Origin: JALCLA01 sp965653565
GTDB taxonomy: Bacteria; Pseudomonadota; Gammaproteobacteria; Xanthomonadales; Xanthomonadaceae
Length of the DNA: 16,432 bases
Assembly: GCA_965653565.1 (NCBI GenBank)
Contig: CBFHAI010000078.1
Coordinates: forward strand, 1-16,432
Direction: 5' to 3'
A program made the position numbers and the translations under genes. The first letter of the stretch is position 1. Every line of letters starts with the position of its first letter. Shown in pieces: positions 6,433 to 14,487 of this stretch. The notes beneath the pieces were generated by a model, which did not search any database, had not been told where the DNA came from, and was given only the letters and a program-made list of their open reading frames with translations.

Positions 6433-7041
6433 ATGAAAAATGGCAACTCCGGCGCGCGCGCCCAGTCGGCCTTCCGCGCCCGCATGCGCGAGCGCGGCCT
6501 GGTACCGCGCCAGGTGTTCGTGCGTCCCGGCCATGTCGAGCTGCTTTATCGCATCGAGCGCTACCTCAGAGAGCCCGGCCTGCCACCCTTTTTTCTCGAA
6601 CTGGAGAGCCCGCAACCCATGACCACCGCCTGGACCACCCACGCGCTCTACCGCGAACTGGCCGCCTCGGATCTGTCGAGCGCCGGCGTCTCGTTCGAGC
6701 TGCACGAAGGCGCCGAACCGTCGATCGCCGCGACGATGGCCGAGCACGGCGACCTCGTCATCCAGCTGGCCGCCTCGGGCGAACAGATCTTCGTGTCGGC
6801 GCCGCTGTGCAGCGCCTCGCAGGTGAAGGACCGGCACCGTTTCAACGAGGCCTGCCTGCGCCTGAATCCGGTGAATCCGCTGTCGAACATCGGCCTGCTG
6901 TCGGTCGACGGCGAAGACCTCTACATCGTGTTCGGCGAGCTGTCGGCGCGCGCGCCGCTGGCGAACGTGATCGAAGAGATCCTCGTGCTCGCCGACAACA
7001 CGCTGGAAGCCGCCGAAGCCTTTGCCCACGAGATCGCCTGA
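6433..7041 (+). CDS. yjfI: YjfI-like DUF2170 protein
   Basis: The product has 202 residues and heads the six-gene operon. From about residue 56 (ELESPQPM...) it resembles the DUF2170/YjfI family: an alpha/beta domain with FELHEGAEPSIAATM, LVIQLAASGEQIFVS and LNPVNPLSNIGLLSVDGEDLYIVFGELSA. E. coli YjfI is about 133 residues, so there is an added N-terminal segment of about 60. That segment (FRARMRERGLVPRQVFVRPGHVELL) looks like a short ribbon-helix-helix DNA-binding unit, as in small antitoxins, which could mean self-regulation; this is inference. The ATG at 6433 is the only sensible local start in frame, though its ribosome binding site is weak. The stop is one base before the next ATG, implying coupled translation with pspA. 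Function in the family is not established. Confidence 0.82.
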   Translation: MKNGNSGARAQSAFRARMRERGLVPRQVFVRPGHVELLYRIERYLREPGLPPFFLELESPQPMTTAWTTHALYRELAASDLSSAGVSFELHEGAEPSIAATMAEHGDLVIQLAASGEQIFVSAPLCSASQVKDRHRFNEACLRLNPVNPLSNIGLLSVDGEDLYIVFGELSARAPLANVIEEILVLADNTLEAAEAFAHEIA

Positions 7042-7042
7042 C

Positions 7043-7825
7043 ATGAGCATCCTGCAGAAAATCCTCACGCTGTTCCGCGGCACCGCCACCGAAGCCGGGC
7101 AGGCGATCGTCGACAAGAACGCGATTCGCATCCTCGACCAGGAAATGCGCGATGCGCAGAACGAACTGCTCAAGTCGCGCGACGATCTGACCAAGATCAT
7201 GGCGCAGCGCAATCTGTCCGAGAAAAAACTCGGCGACAAGCAGAAGAAAGCCGCCGAGTACGAGGGCTATATCAAAGGCGCGCTGAGCAAGGGCGATGAA
7301 GCGCTGGCGCGCGACGTGGCACAGAAACTGGCACCGATCGAAGCCGAAATCGCCACCGACCGCCAGATGATCGTGTCGTACGACGACAGCATCCGCGCGC
7401 TGCACACCGCGATCCGCGGCGCCGAAAGCAATCTGGCGCGGCTCAAGCAGCAGGTCGATACGGTGCGCGTCACCGAAAGCGTGCAGCGCGCGCAGTCGGC
7501 GATCGCGGCGCGCCATTCGGGCACCAATTCCAAGATGCGCAACGCGCTCGATTCGCTCGAGCGGGTGAAGGAACGCCAGCTCGAGCAGGCGGCGCGGCTC
7601 GATGCCGCGCATCAACTCGCAAGCTCCGATGGCGATTCGGAATTGCGCGCGCGCTTGCAACAGGCCGGGCTGGTCGAAGACACGTCGAGTGCCGACAGCA
7701 TCCTCGATCGCTTCCGTGTCGGCGAAGCCAAGCTGGTGCCGCCGGAGCGTTTGGCGCACGAGCCGAACGCGGCGTCGGGCAACAGCGTGAGCGAAGCCGA
7801 AAAAGCCAGGGTGCCGCGCCAGTGA
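7043..7825 (+). CDS. yjfJ: PspA/IM30 family membrane-binding protein (YjfJ type)
   Basis: The 260-residue product opens with the amphipathic helix MSILQKILTLFRG of PspA/Vipp1 proteins and continues as a long coiled coil (about residues 25-185) with the family segment NAIRILDQEMRDAQNEL. PspA proteins form ESCRT-III-like oligomers on the inner face of the cytoplasmic membrane and help preserve its integrity under stress. The last 35 residues are polar and probably disordered, longer than in classical PspA. No pspF, pspB or pspC gene is present, so this is a YjfJ-type paralogue and not the canonical Psp locus. It sits one base after yjfI and 7 bases before the next gene. Confidence 0.9.
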   Translation: MSILQKILTLFRGTATEAGQAIVDKNAIRILDQEMRDAQNELLKSRDDLTKIMAQRNLSEKKLGDKQKKAAEYEGYIKGALSKGDEALARDVAQKLAPIEAEIATDRQMIVSYDDSIRALHTAIRGAESNLARLKQQVDTVRVTESVQRAQSAIAARHSGTNSKMRNALDSLERVKERQLEQAARLDAAHQLASSDGDSELRARLQQAGLVEDTSSADSILDRFRVGEAKLVPPERLAHEPNAASGNSVSEAEKARVPRQ

Positions 7826-7832
7826 GTCGCGC

Positions 7833-8495
7833 ATGAACTGGCTGCGCGATGTGTTCGGCAAGAAACCCGGGCCGCATAGCGGCCCGGAGTACGAAATCGC
7901 GGGCGTCGAATTGCCGCTCGGACTGCGGCTGGGCGGGGCGATCGCGCTCGATACCACCGGCTTTGCGATCGCGCGCGATGCCTTCGTTTTCGCGCCGCCC
8001 GAAGGACATCTGATCGTCGAGGCCTATGGTTCGGTCGATCTGGGCGCCGGCGCGCGGCTGCATCGTTTCTATCTGACCGAAGACGCCTTCCTGCAGGTCA
8101 ATACCACGGCGGGTGCGATCGACGAGATGAAGTACTTCGTCTTCCACGACACGCGCCATCCGCCGACGATCGCGGCATTCCGCAAAGCGGTGGAGCCCGG
8201 CTCGGAACTCGGCGGCGGCACCATGCAACTGGACGGACATCGCTATCGCCGTGTGTGGGGCGAGGCGGAAAGCTGGACGCCGCCGGTGGTGCTGGACGAA
8301 AAAGTCTATCGTGGCCGTCCGGCCAAGCTCGACTACGACCTCACCCACTACTGCATGCTCTACCAGCGCGACGTGGCGGGTACCGATCGCACCGAATCGC
8401 TGCTGGTGAGCGCCGAGGATTACGGCCCGGACGAATTCCTCGTCTCCTACTCGATCGGCGTCGATGTCACGACCGCCGATCTTTCCATCACTTGA
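7833..8495 (+). CDS. yjfK: YjfK-like DUF2491 protein
   Basis: This 220-residue cytosolic-looking protein has no signal peptide or membrane helix. It starts MNWLRDVFGKK and contains the segments YEIAGVELPLGLRLGGAI, HLIVEAYGSVDLGAGARLHRFYL, DEMKYFVFHDTR and YDLTHYCMLYQRDV, which match the DUF2491/YjfK family as I know it. The position between the PspA gene and the DUF350 gene is the same as in E. coli yjfK. Biochemical function is unknown; co-conservation with PspA suggests a role at the membrane or in handling the product of the ATP-grasp enzyme. Translation is probably coupled, with a 7-base gap to the upstream stop. Confidence 0.82.
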   Translation: MNWLRDVFGKKPGPHSGPEYEIAGVELPLGLRLGGAIALDTTGFAIARDAFVFAPPEGHLIVEAYGSVDLGAGARLHRFYLTEDAFLQVNTTAGAIDEMKYFVFHDTRHPPTIAAFRKAVEPGSELGGGTMQLDGHRYRRVWGEAESWTPPVVLDEKVYRGRPAKLDYDLTHYCMLYQRDVAGTDRTESLLVSAEDYGPDEFLVSYSIGVDVTTADLSIT

Positions 8496-8522
8496 TCATA
8501 AGTTCGACAGGACGCCAACGTC

Positions 8523-8936
8523 ATGAACGCCACCGCCACCGCTTCGTTCGCCGGCCTGCCGGCCTTTCTTTCCTACTTCGGGGTGTCGATCGGATTGCTG
8601 ATCGCGTTCTGCGTGATCTACGTGCAGCTCACGCCGCATCGCGAGTTCGCCTTGATCCGAGAAAACAAGAGTGCCGCGACGCTCGCCTTCGGCGGCTCGC
8701 TGCTCGGCTTCTGCCTGCCGCTGCACGCGGCGATCACCAACTCGGTGAGCCTGATCGATTGCGTGATCTGGGGCGCGATCGCGCTCGTGGTGCAACTGCT
8801 GGCGTTCTTCGCGGTGCGTCTGTTCGTGCGCGATCTGTCGGCGCGCATCGTCGCCAACCAGACCGCCACTGGCGGCTTCGTGGCCGCGGTTTCGCTCGGC
8901 GTGGGCCTGCTCAACGCCGCCAGCATGTCGTATTGA
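8523..8936 (+). CDS. yjfL: YjfL-like DUF350 four-helix inner-membrane protein
   Basis: The 137-residue product has four predicted membrane helices, at about residues 13-35, 50-71, 75-98 and 113-133. The segment FCVIYVQLTPHREFALIRENKSAATLAFGG joins the first two, with the polar ENKSAA stretch typical of DUF350 proteins. Family members are small inner-membrane proteins of unknown function, often encoded with PspA and ATP-grasp genes. GACAGGA about ten bases upstream serves as ribosome binding site, and the 27-base spacer is the largest in the operon. It may be the membrane partner of the PspA-like protein; that is inferred from gene order only. Confidence 0.85.
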   Translation: MNATATASFAGLPAFLSYFGVSIGLLIAFCVIYVQLTPHREFALIRENKSAATLAFGGSLLGFCLPLHAAITNSVSLIDCVIWGAIALVVQLLAFFAVRLFVRDLSARIVANQTATGGFVAAVSLGVGLLNAASMSY

Positions 8937-8949
8937 CGGAGAGCCTGCG

Positions 8950-9519
8950 ATGACCGGTTCCTCCAAGATCGATTCCTCCAACGCCGACTCCGCAAACCTG
9001 CGCCGCGCGATGAAGCGCTCGCGCACCGCGAAACTGGTGCTGATGGGCGTGGCGCCGCTGGCGCTGAGCGCCTGCGCCGAGCAGCAGGAAGCGTTGATCT
9101 ATCCGACGGTCGAGGCCTGCGTCGCCGGCGGCCTGGTGTCGGAAGCCGAGTGCCGCTCGGCCTACGACACCGCGAAAGTGGCGAGCGACGAAAGCGCGCC
9201 GCGCTATCTCAGCCGCGCCGACTGCATCGCCGATTTCGGCGCCGATCAATGCCAGAGCGCGCCGCATTCGCAGGGCTATTTCCTGCCGCTGATGACCGGT
9301 TTCATGATCGCGCGTGCGCTCGACGGCGGCCGTTACTATCCGCAGCCGCTGTACCGTCCGCGCACCGGCGAATGGACCACCGGCGGCGGTTACACGATCG
9401 GCCGCGACAGCGGCCGCGTGGTGGTCGACAAGGACGCCACCAAACCGCAGCGCGCGATCACGCAGTCGCGCGCCGGCTTCGGCTCGCGGGCCGCCGCGCG
9501 CGGCAGCTGGGGCGGCTGA
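8950..9519 (+). CDS. yjfM: YjfM/YgiB-like DUF1190 protein, probable lipoprotein
   Basis: The 189-residue product has a basic N-terminus followed by a hydrophobic stretch and the lipobox-like LALSAC at about residues 37-42, so the mature protein may be an outer- or inner-membrane lipoprotein. An internal Met at residue 21 (MKRSRTAK) would give a more normal signal peptide and may be the true start. The mature part has paired Cys residues (EACVAGGLVSEAECRSAY, ADCIADFGADQC) that match DUF1190/YgiB proteins, then a Gly/Arg/Tyr-rich tail (GGGYTIGRDSGRV, SRAAARGSWGG). DUF1190 genes lie beside YgiC/YjfC ATP-grasp genes in E. coli, as here. Function is unknown. Confidence 0.82.
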   Translation: MTGSSKIDSSNADSANLRRAMKRSRTAKLVLMGVAPLALSACAEQQEALIYPTVEACVAGGLVSEAECRSAYDTAKVASDESAPRYLSRADCIADFGADQCQSAPHSQGYFLPLMTGFMIARALDGGRYYPQPLYRPRTGEWTTGGGYTIGRDSGRVVVDKDATKPQRAITQSRAGFGSRAAARGSWGG

Positions 9520-9522
9520 GGC

Positions 9523-10701
9523 GTGCGCCGCATCGCGATCGACGAACGTCCGGACTGGCGCGCCACCGCCGAGCGTTACGGCTTCCGCTTCCACACCATC
9601 GCCGGCGAACCGTACTGGGACGAGTCGGCGTACTACGCCTTCACGCTCGAACAGATCGAACGCGATATCGAGGAACCGACCGTCGCGATCCATACGATGG
9701 CGATGGCGCTGGTCGCGGAGATCGTCGACAGCGACGCCTTGCTCGAACGTCTGGCGATCCCGCAACCGTATTGGGAGTTCGTGCGCGCCAGCTGGCGCGA
9801 CAACCATCCGCATCTCTACGGCCGGCTCGATTTCGCTTACGACGGGCACGGCCCGGCAAAACTTTACGAACTCAATTACGACACGCCGACCTCGCTGTAC
9901 GAAGCGGCGTTTTTCCAGTGGGTGTGGCTGGAGGAACAGATCGCGCGCGGCGCGCTGGCGCGCGGCAGCGATCAGTTCAATGCGATCCAGGAGGCGCTGG
10001 TCGAGGCCTTCGGTTACATCGCGCCCGGCCTGGCCAAGCCAGTGTATTTCAGCGCGGTGCGCGAATCGCTGGAAGATCAGGGCACGATCGCCTATCTGCG
10101 CGATTGCGCCGAGCAGGCCGGCATCGAGACGAAGCTCATCGCGATCGAGGACATCGGTTTGTCGGAAGACGGCCGCTACACCGATCTCGACGACTACGTG
10201 ATCCAAACGCTGTTCAAACTTTATCCGCTCGAATATCTGTTCGAGGAACGCTTCGGCCCCGCCCTGCCGGCCTCCGGCATCCAGTTGATCGAGCCGGCGT
10301 GGAAATCGATTCTCGCCAACAAGGGCATCCTGCCGTTGTTGTGGGAGCGCTATCCGGAGCATCCGAATCTGCTGCCGGCGCGCTTCGTCGACGATGCCTC
10401 GACGCCGGTCGAAGAAGGCTGGGTGCGCAAGCCGTTCTTCTCGCGCGAAGGCACCAATGTGTCGATCGCGCTGCCGGACGGCACGCGGTTCGCCAGCGAC
10501 GGGCCGGACGATGCCGGTCCGTGGATCGAGCAGCGCTATCACGCCTTGCCGGACTTCGCCGGCAATTTCCCGCTGGTCGGCAGTTGGGTGGTGGCCGACC
10601 GTGCCGCGGGACTCGGCATCCGTGAAGATCGCACGCGCATCACGCAGGACAGCTCGCGCTTCGTGCCGCATGTAATCGATGCCGGGCCGCTCGCCGGTTA
10701 G
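9523..10701 (+). CDS. yjfC: Glutathionylspermidine synthase-like ATP-grasp enzyme (YjfC/YgiC)
   Basis: The 392-residue product belongs to the ATP-grasp ligase family related to the synthetase half of glutathionylspermidine synthetase, which uses ATP to join a carboxylate to an amine. E. coli YgiC and YjfC are of similar length (about 386) and, like this protein, lack the amidase domain. Recognisable segments are YGRLDFAYDGHGPAKLYE, NYDTPTSLYEAAFFQW, WVRKPFFSREGTNVSI and LVGSWVVADRAAGLGIRED, which carry ATP/Mg and substrate residues. The actual substrate of this subfamily is not established. It starts at GTG three bases after the upstream stop, with the purine-rich GGGGCGGCTGAGG as ribosome binding site. 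It is the last gene of the operon. Confidence 0.9.
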   Translation: MRRIAIDERPDWRATAERYGFRFHTIAGEPYWDESAYYAFTLEQIERDIEEPTVAIHTMAMALVAEIVDSDALLERLAIPQPYWEFVRASWRDNHPHLYGRLDFAYDGHGPAKLYELNYDTPTSLYEAAFFQWVWLEEQIARGALARGSDQFNAIQEALVEAFGYIAPGLAKPVYFSAVRESLEDQGTIAYLRDCAEQAGIETKLIAIEDIGLSEDGRYTDLDDYVIQTLFKLYPLEYLFEERFGPALPASGIQLIEPAWKSILANKGILPLLWERYPEHPNLLPARFVDDASTPVEEGWVRKPFFSREGTNVSIALPDGTRFASDGPDDAGPWIEQRYHALPDFAGNFPLVGSWVVADRAAGLGIREDRTRITQDSSRFVPHVIDAGPLAG

Positions 10702-10827
10702 CGGCGGGCTTTCGTTCCGGCGCAACGCCCGCGCCGCGCCGAGATTTTGCAAAACCGCATCGCAGCGCGCTTTCTGGCACGGTCCGGCTTTTCGCGCCGG
10801 CCGCAATCACGCCTCCGTGCGCCACCG

Positions 10828-10853
10828 AATTGTGCGGTTCCCCACAATTTTTT
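10828..10853 (+). terminator. Possible terminator of the yjf operon, or operator of the protease promoter
   Basis: AATTGTG (10828-10834) and CACAATT (10843-10849) form a perfect 7-bp inverted repeat with an 8-base loop, and T runs from 10848 to 10853. This has the layout of a weak intrinsic terminator 127 bp after the yjfC stop. The T-tract runs to one base before the best -35 element of the protease gene, so the dyad could instead be an operator. Both readings are inferred. Confidence 0.45.
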
Positions 10854-10854
10854 G

Positions 10855-10884
10855 TTGACCGGATCGACGGTTTGGACCTACGGT
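10855..10884 (+). promoter_or_regulatory. Candidate sigma-70 promoter of the protease gene
   Basis: TTGACC (10855-10860) and TACGGT (10879-10884) are separated by 18 bases and match -35/-10 elements moderately well. Transcription would start near 10891, giving a leader of about 110 bases that contains the hairpin AACGAC/GTCGTT (10955-10960/10967-10972) before the AGGAG ribosome binding site at 10989-10993. The rest of the 300-bp gap after yjfC shows nothing else. Confidence 0.4.
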
Positions 10885-11001
10885 CGGCCACGGATCGCCG
10901 CTTGTGTCCCGGACGCGATCCCACCCGGGGAGACCTCCGGTCAGGGAAGACTGCAACGACAACGAGGTCGTTCGTCCATTCCGTCAATAGGAGTCTCAAG
11001 C

Positions 11002-12843
11002 ATGCGTATGCTTTCGCTCGGAGCCGGCGCACTGGCGCTCACGGTTCTCGCTTTCTCGGCCCATGCCGGTGTTCCCGGCCTTGCCCCCGCCACCGCCGAA
11101 CAATGCGCCACCGATGCGGTGGCGGTGTCGGTCGATGGCTATACCCGCACCGACAGCGCGCCCAAGACGCTGTTGCGCGAAAAGATGGCCGGCCTGCATT
11201 CGCGCCTGAGCGCCGATGCGGCGGCGGTGCCGAAAGGCGGCTGGTCGGTGCAACTGACCGGCGCCGAACGCGCCGCGATCGGTGAAGTCGCCGTGCCCGG
11301 GCCGCGCGCGCAGGAACGCCGGGTGCAGGTCGGCGTCGGCAAGGCGCTCGGGTTCGAAGTCGATCTAGGTTCGGTGCTCGCCAAGGGCGCCTCCGAAGTC
11401 GCGCGCGGCGGCGTGCGCGACACCGGCGACGGCTTCACCTGGACCACGATGCTGAAGTCGGACGGTGCGCATGCCTTGCGCGTGATGTTCGCCGACATGG
11501 ATCTGCCGGACGGTGCCGGACTCTATGTCTACAACAAGCGCGGCGAAGCCTTCGGCCCCTATGGCGGGCGCGGCATGGACGGCACCGGCGAACTGGTGTC
11601 GAACACCGTCACCGGCGACACCGTGTTCGTGCAGTTGCGCGCCAAGGGCATCGACCCGTCCGACAGCGACCGGCTGCGTTTCCGCATCGCCGAACTCGGC
11701 CACATCGGACCGAAGTTCCAACTGGCGCGCCGCGTCAATCCCGATATCGCCAGCGACAAGGCGTTCTGCAGCTACAACGTCTCGTGCGTGATCAACGGCG
11801 AATGCGCCAGCGGCCTGGCCTCGATCGAAAGCGTGCGCGACGCCGTCGCCCATATGCTGTATCGCTCCGGCGGGTCGTACTACATCTGCACCGGCGGTCT
11901 GATCAACAACACCGCCAACGATGGCCGCAATCTGTTCCTCACCGCGAACCACTGCATCAGCTCGGAACGGTCGGCCGATTCGCTCGAGACCTTCTTCGAT
12001 TTCCGCGCGACTTCCTGCAGCGACACCGGCGTGTGCGACCTGACCTACACCCAGATGCGTTCGCAGTTCCCGACCACACTCGGCGCGTTGCTGCTGGCGG
12101 CCGACAGCGCGGGCGATTACTCGCTGATGGAACTCGACCAGACGCCGGGCGGCACGCGCCACTATCTGGGCTACAGCACGGCGACGGTGGCCAATACCAG
12201 CGGCGTGGAGCTGTATCGCATCAGCCATCCGAGCGGCGCGCCGCAGGCGTGGAGCCGGCAGCGTGTCGACGCGGCCTCGTTCACCTGCACCACCTTGCCG
12301 CGCGGCCGCTTCATCTACAGCCAGGACACCGGCGTGGGCGCGACCGAAGGCGGCAGCTCGGGCTCGCCGGTGGTGAACGGCTCGGGCCAGATCGTCGGCC
12401 AGTTGTACGGCGCCTGCGGTTCGAACCTCGATGACGAATGCGATACGCAAGGCAACCGCACCGTCGATGGCGCGATGGCCGGATACTACGCCGACATCGC
12501 GCAATATCTGAATCCGCAGGGCGGGGGCGGCGGCACGGCGGTGCATGTGTCAAACATCGCGCTGAGCGCGGCGCCGTCGGGCCGCAACAAGTTCGTCGGC
12601 ATCGCCAATGTCACCGTGGTCAATGCCAGCGGCGCCGCGGTTTCGGGCGCCACGGTGTCGGGCCAGTTCGCCTTCGGCAACAAGAAGCAGAACGGCAGCG
12701 CCACCACTTCGTCGAGCGGCGTGGCGACGGTGCAGAGCGGGGCGCAGAACACGCAGAACTTCACCTTCTGCGTCACCGATATCACCGGCACCGGAATTTC
12801 GTACAGCGCCGGCGCGAATAGCGAAACCTGCGACAGCCGCTGA
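11002..12843 (+). CDS. Secreted trypsin-like serine protease (lysyl endopeptidase-like)
   Basis: The product has 613 residues. Residues 1-22 form a signal peptide (cleavage after AHA). A propeptide-like region to about residue 250 contains a beta-rich segment (MLKSDGAHALRVMF, GLYVYNKRGE) seen in secreted proteases of this type. The chymotrypsin-fold catalytic domain spans about 255-495, with His317 (FLTANHC), Asp372 (AGDYSLMEL) and Ser453 (GGSSGSP). The layout CTGGLINNTANDGRNLFLTANHC resembles Achromobacter lysyl endopeptidase. A Gly-rich linker then leads to a C-terminal Ig-like domain of about 100 residues (VTVVNASGAAVSGATVSG), possibly for substrate binding or secretion. Cleavage specificity cannot be read safely. 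AGGAG lies 8 bases upstream of the chosen ATG, which also gives the signal peptide. It lacks the GFE ending. Confidence 0.9.
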   Translation: MRMLSLGAGALALTVLAFSAHAGVPGLAPATAEQCATDAVAVSVDGYTRTDSAPKTLLREKMAGLHSRLSADAAAVPKGGWSVQLTGAERAAIGEVAVPGPRAQERRVQVGVGKALGFEVDLGSVLAKGASEVARGGVRDTGDGFTWTTMLKSDGAHALRVMFADMDLPDGAGLYVYNKRGEAFGPYGGRGMDGTGELVSNTVTGDTVFVQLRAKGIDPSDSDRLRFRIAELGHIGPKFQLARRVNPDIASDKAFCSYNVSCVINGECASGLASIESVRDAVAHMLYRSGGSYYICTGGLINNTANDGRNLFLTANHCISSERSADSLETFFDFRATSCSDTGVCDLTYTQMRSQFPTTLGALLLAADSAGDYSLMELDQTPGGTRHYLGYSTATVANTSGVELYRISHPSGAPQAWSRQRVDAASFTCTTLPRGRFIYSQDTGVGATEGGSSGSPVVNGSGQIVGQLYGACGSNLDDECDTQGNRTVDGAMAGYYADIAQYLNPQGGGGGTAVHVSNIALSAAPSGRNKFVGIANVTVVNASGAAVSGATVSGQFAFGNKKQNGSATTSSSGVATVQSGAQNTQNFTFCVTDITGTGISYSAGANSETCDSR

Positions 12844-12859
12844 GCGGCGGGTCGCTGGA

Positions 12860-12897
12860 CGCAGCGCATGTCCCCCCGGTGCGGGATGTGCGCTGCG
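12860..12897 (+). terminator. Long stable hairpin downstream of the protease gene
   Basis: Bases 12860-12874 pair with 12883-12897 to give a 15-bp stem as RNA, with only two G-U wobbles and an 8-base loop. It begins 17 bases after the protease stop. No T-tract follows, so it may act as a 3' stabiliser or a Rho-associated stop and not as a classical intrinsic terminator. It is the strongest hairpin in the 265-bp gap before pilU. Confidence 0.5.
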
Positions 12898-13058
12898 GTG
12901 CCGGTGTTCGCGGCGTCCAATTGCGTCGGTTCCGGCAGCGACGGTTCGGACTTCGCGCAGTGGACCCTGATGGGTCTGCTTGATCGGACCGGTCACGAAG
13001 CAGCCCGGCGCGCATGAACCGGCCGTCACTGAGTTCGCTCAGGGGCTGACGGCGCTCG

Positions 13059-13081
13059 CGCCGAGCGGGCTATGCTCGGCG
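13059..13081 (+). promoter_or_regulatory. Hairpin and -10-like element before pilU
   Basis: CGCCGAGC (13059-13066) and GCTCGGCG (13074-13081) form a perfect 8-bp stem, with a TATGCT -10-like hexamer at 13071-13076 between and overlapping the arms. A weak CTGACG at 13046-13051 is the best -35 candidate, at a long 19-base spacing. The element ends 27 bases before the pilU ATG and directly before a possible GTG start at 13082. Confidence 0.3.
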
Positions 13082-13108
13082 GTGACTGACCTGCGAACGG
13101 ACAATCCG

Positions 13109-14398
13109 ATGGCCGCGCTCACCGAAGACCAGGCCCGCACTTACATGCACAAGCTGCTGACGGCCATGGCGCAGGCCGGCGGCTCGGATCTGTTCATCGC
13201 GCACGATTTCCCGCCCAGCATGAAATCGCACGGCGGCATGCGTGCGCTGGCGCAGCAGAAGCTCACCGGCGATATCACCGCCGCGCTCGCCAACGCGCTG
13301 ATGAATCCGACCCAGCGCGCCGAGTTCGCCAAGCAGATGGAATGCAACTTCGCGATCGCGCTGCCCGGCGTGAGCCGCTTCCGCGTCAACGTGTTCGTGC
13401 AGCAGCAGTACGTGGGCATGGTGATCCGCACCATCGCTGCCGAAATCCCGAACTTCGAGAAACTGCGGCTGCCGGAAATCCTGCGCGACGTGGTGATGAA
13501 CAAGCGCGGCCTGGTGTTGCTGGTGGGCGGCACGGGCTCGGGCAAATCGACCACGCTGGCGGCGATGGTCGATCATCGCAACAGCACCTCGGCCGGTCAC
13601 ATCATCACGATCGAGGATCCGGTCGAGTACGCGCACCAGTCGAAGAAATCGCTGGTCTCGCACCGCGAAGTGGGTGTCGACACCCATTCCTGGCACAACG
13701 CGCTGAAGAATACGCTGCGGCAGGCGCCCGACGTGATCCTGGTCGGCGAGATCCGCGATTCGGAAACGATGGAACACGCGATCTCGTTCGCCGAAACCGG
13801 CCACCTGTGCCTGAGCACGTTGCACGCCAACAGTGCCAGCCAGACGATGGAACGCATCATCAATTTCTTCCCGGAGGAGCGGCGCACGCAGTTGCTGATG
13901 GATCTTTCGGCCAATCTGCGGGCGATCATTTCGCAGCGCCTGATCCGCACCGAGGACGGCAAGGGCCGCGTGGCGGCGATCGAAATCCTGATCAATACAC
14001 CGACGATTTCCGAGAAAATCTTCAAAGGCGAATTCCACGAGCTCAAGCGCGTGATGAACAAGTCGCGCGAGATCGGCATGCGCACTTTCGACTGGGCGCT
14101 GTTCGAGCTTTACAACGAAGGCCTGATTTCCTACGAAGACGCCATCCGCAACGCCGATTCGGCGAACGAACTGCGCCTGAGCATCAAGCTGAAAAGCCGG
14201 CGCGGCGAACCGGCGACGGCGCTCGCGACGGCGCTGACGATGGAATCGGAACCGTCGCCGGAGGAAGTGGCCGAACTGCGCCGAGAAGAACTCGAACGCC
14301 AGGCGGCGACGCGCCGCGAGCTCGAGGAAAAGGAACTGGCGAAACTGCGCGAAACCAAACGCGCGGCGGAAGCGGCGAGGGTGGGCGGCAGTAGTTGA
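13109..14398 (+). CDS. pilU: Type IV pilus retraction ATPase, PilT/PilU family (PilU-like)
   Basis: This cytosolic hexameric ATPase depolymerises type IV pili, powering retraction and twitching; PilU is the accessory motor beside PilT. The 429-residue product shows Walker A GGTGSGKST at 140-148, the Asp box ITIEDPVEY near 167-174, Walker B DVILVGEIRD at 208-217 and the His box STLHAN near 236-241. The segment MECNFAIALPGVSRFRVN and the ending around ISYEDAIRNADSANELRL favour PilU over PilT. The family is usually about 380 residues; here about 50 extra charged residues (EEVAELRREELERQ... KELAKLRETKRAAE) form a likely coiled-coil tail. The ATG at 13109 starts the conserved domain; GTG at 13082 would add nine residues. 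No other pilus gene is in the window. Confidence 0.93.
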   Translation: MAALTEDQARTYMHKLLTAMAQAGGSDLFIAHDFPPSMKSHGGMRALAQQKLTGDITAALANALMNPTQRAEFAKQMECNFAIALPGVSRFRVNVFVQQQYVGMVIRTIAAEIPNFEKLRLPEILRDVVMNKRGLVLLVGGTGSGKSTTLAAMVDHRNSTSAGHIITIEDPVEYAHQSKKSLVSHREVGVDTHSWHNALKNTLRQAPDVILVGEIRDSETMEHAISFAETGHLCLSTLHANSASQTMERIINFFPEERRTQLLMDLSANLRAIISQRLIRTEDGKGRVAAIEILINTPTISEKIFKGEFHELKRVMNKSREIGMRTFDWALFELYNEGLISYEDAIRNADSANELRLSIKLKSRRGEPATALATALTMESEPSPEEVAELRREELERQAATRRELEEKELAKLRETKRAAEAARVGGSS

Positions 14399-14487
14399 TG
14401 CCAACTGCCGCGCTATGTGGGCGAGCCAACGGAGCGTCGCGGCGCGGTCGATGACACTGCGCGGGCCCTTGTCGCCGAGGCCTTCGC

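Noticed and set aside
8911..10806. 631-residue minus-strand ORF
   Set aside because: Antisense of the DUF1190 and ATP-grasp genes; Arg/Ala/His-rich composition and no recognisable motif.
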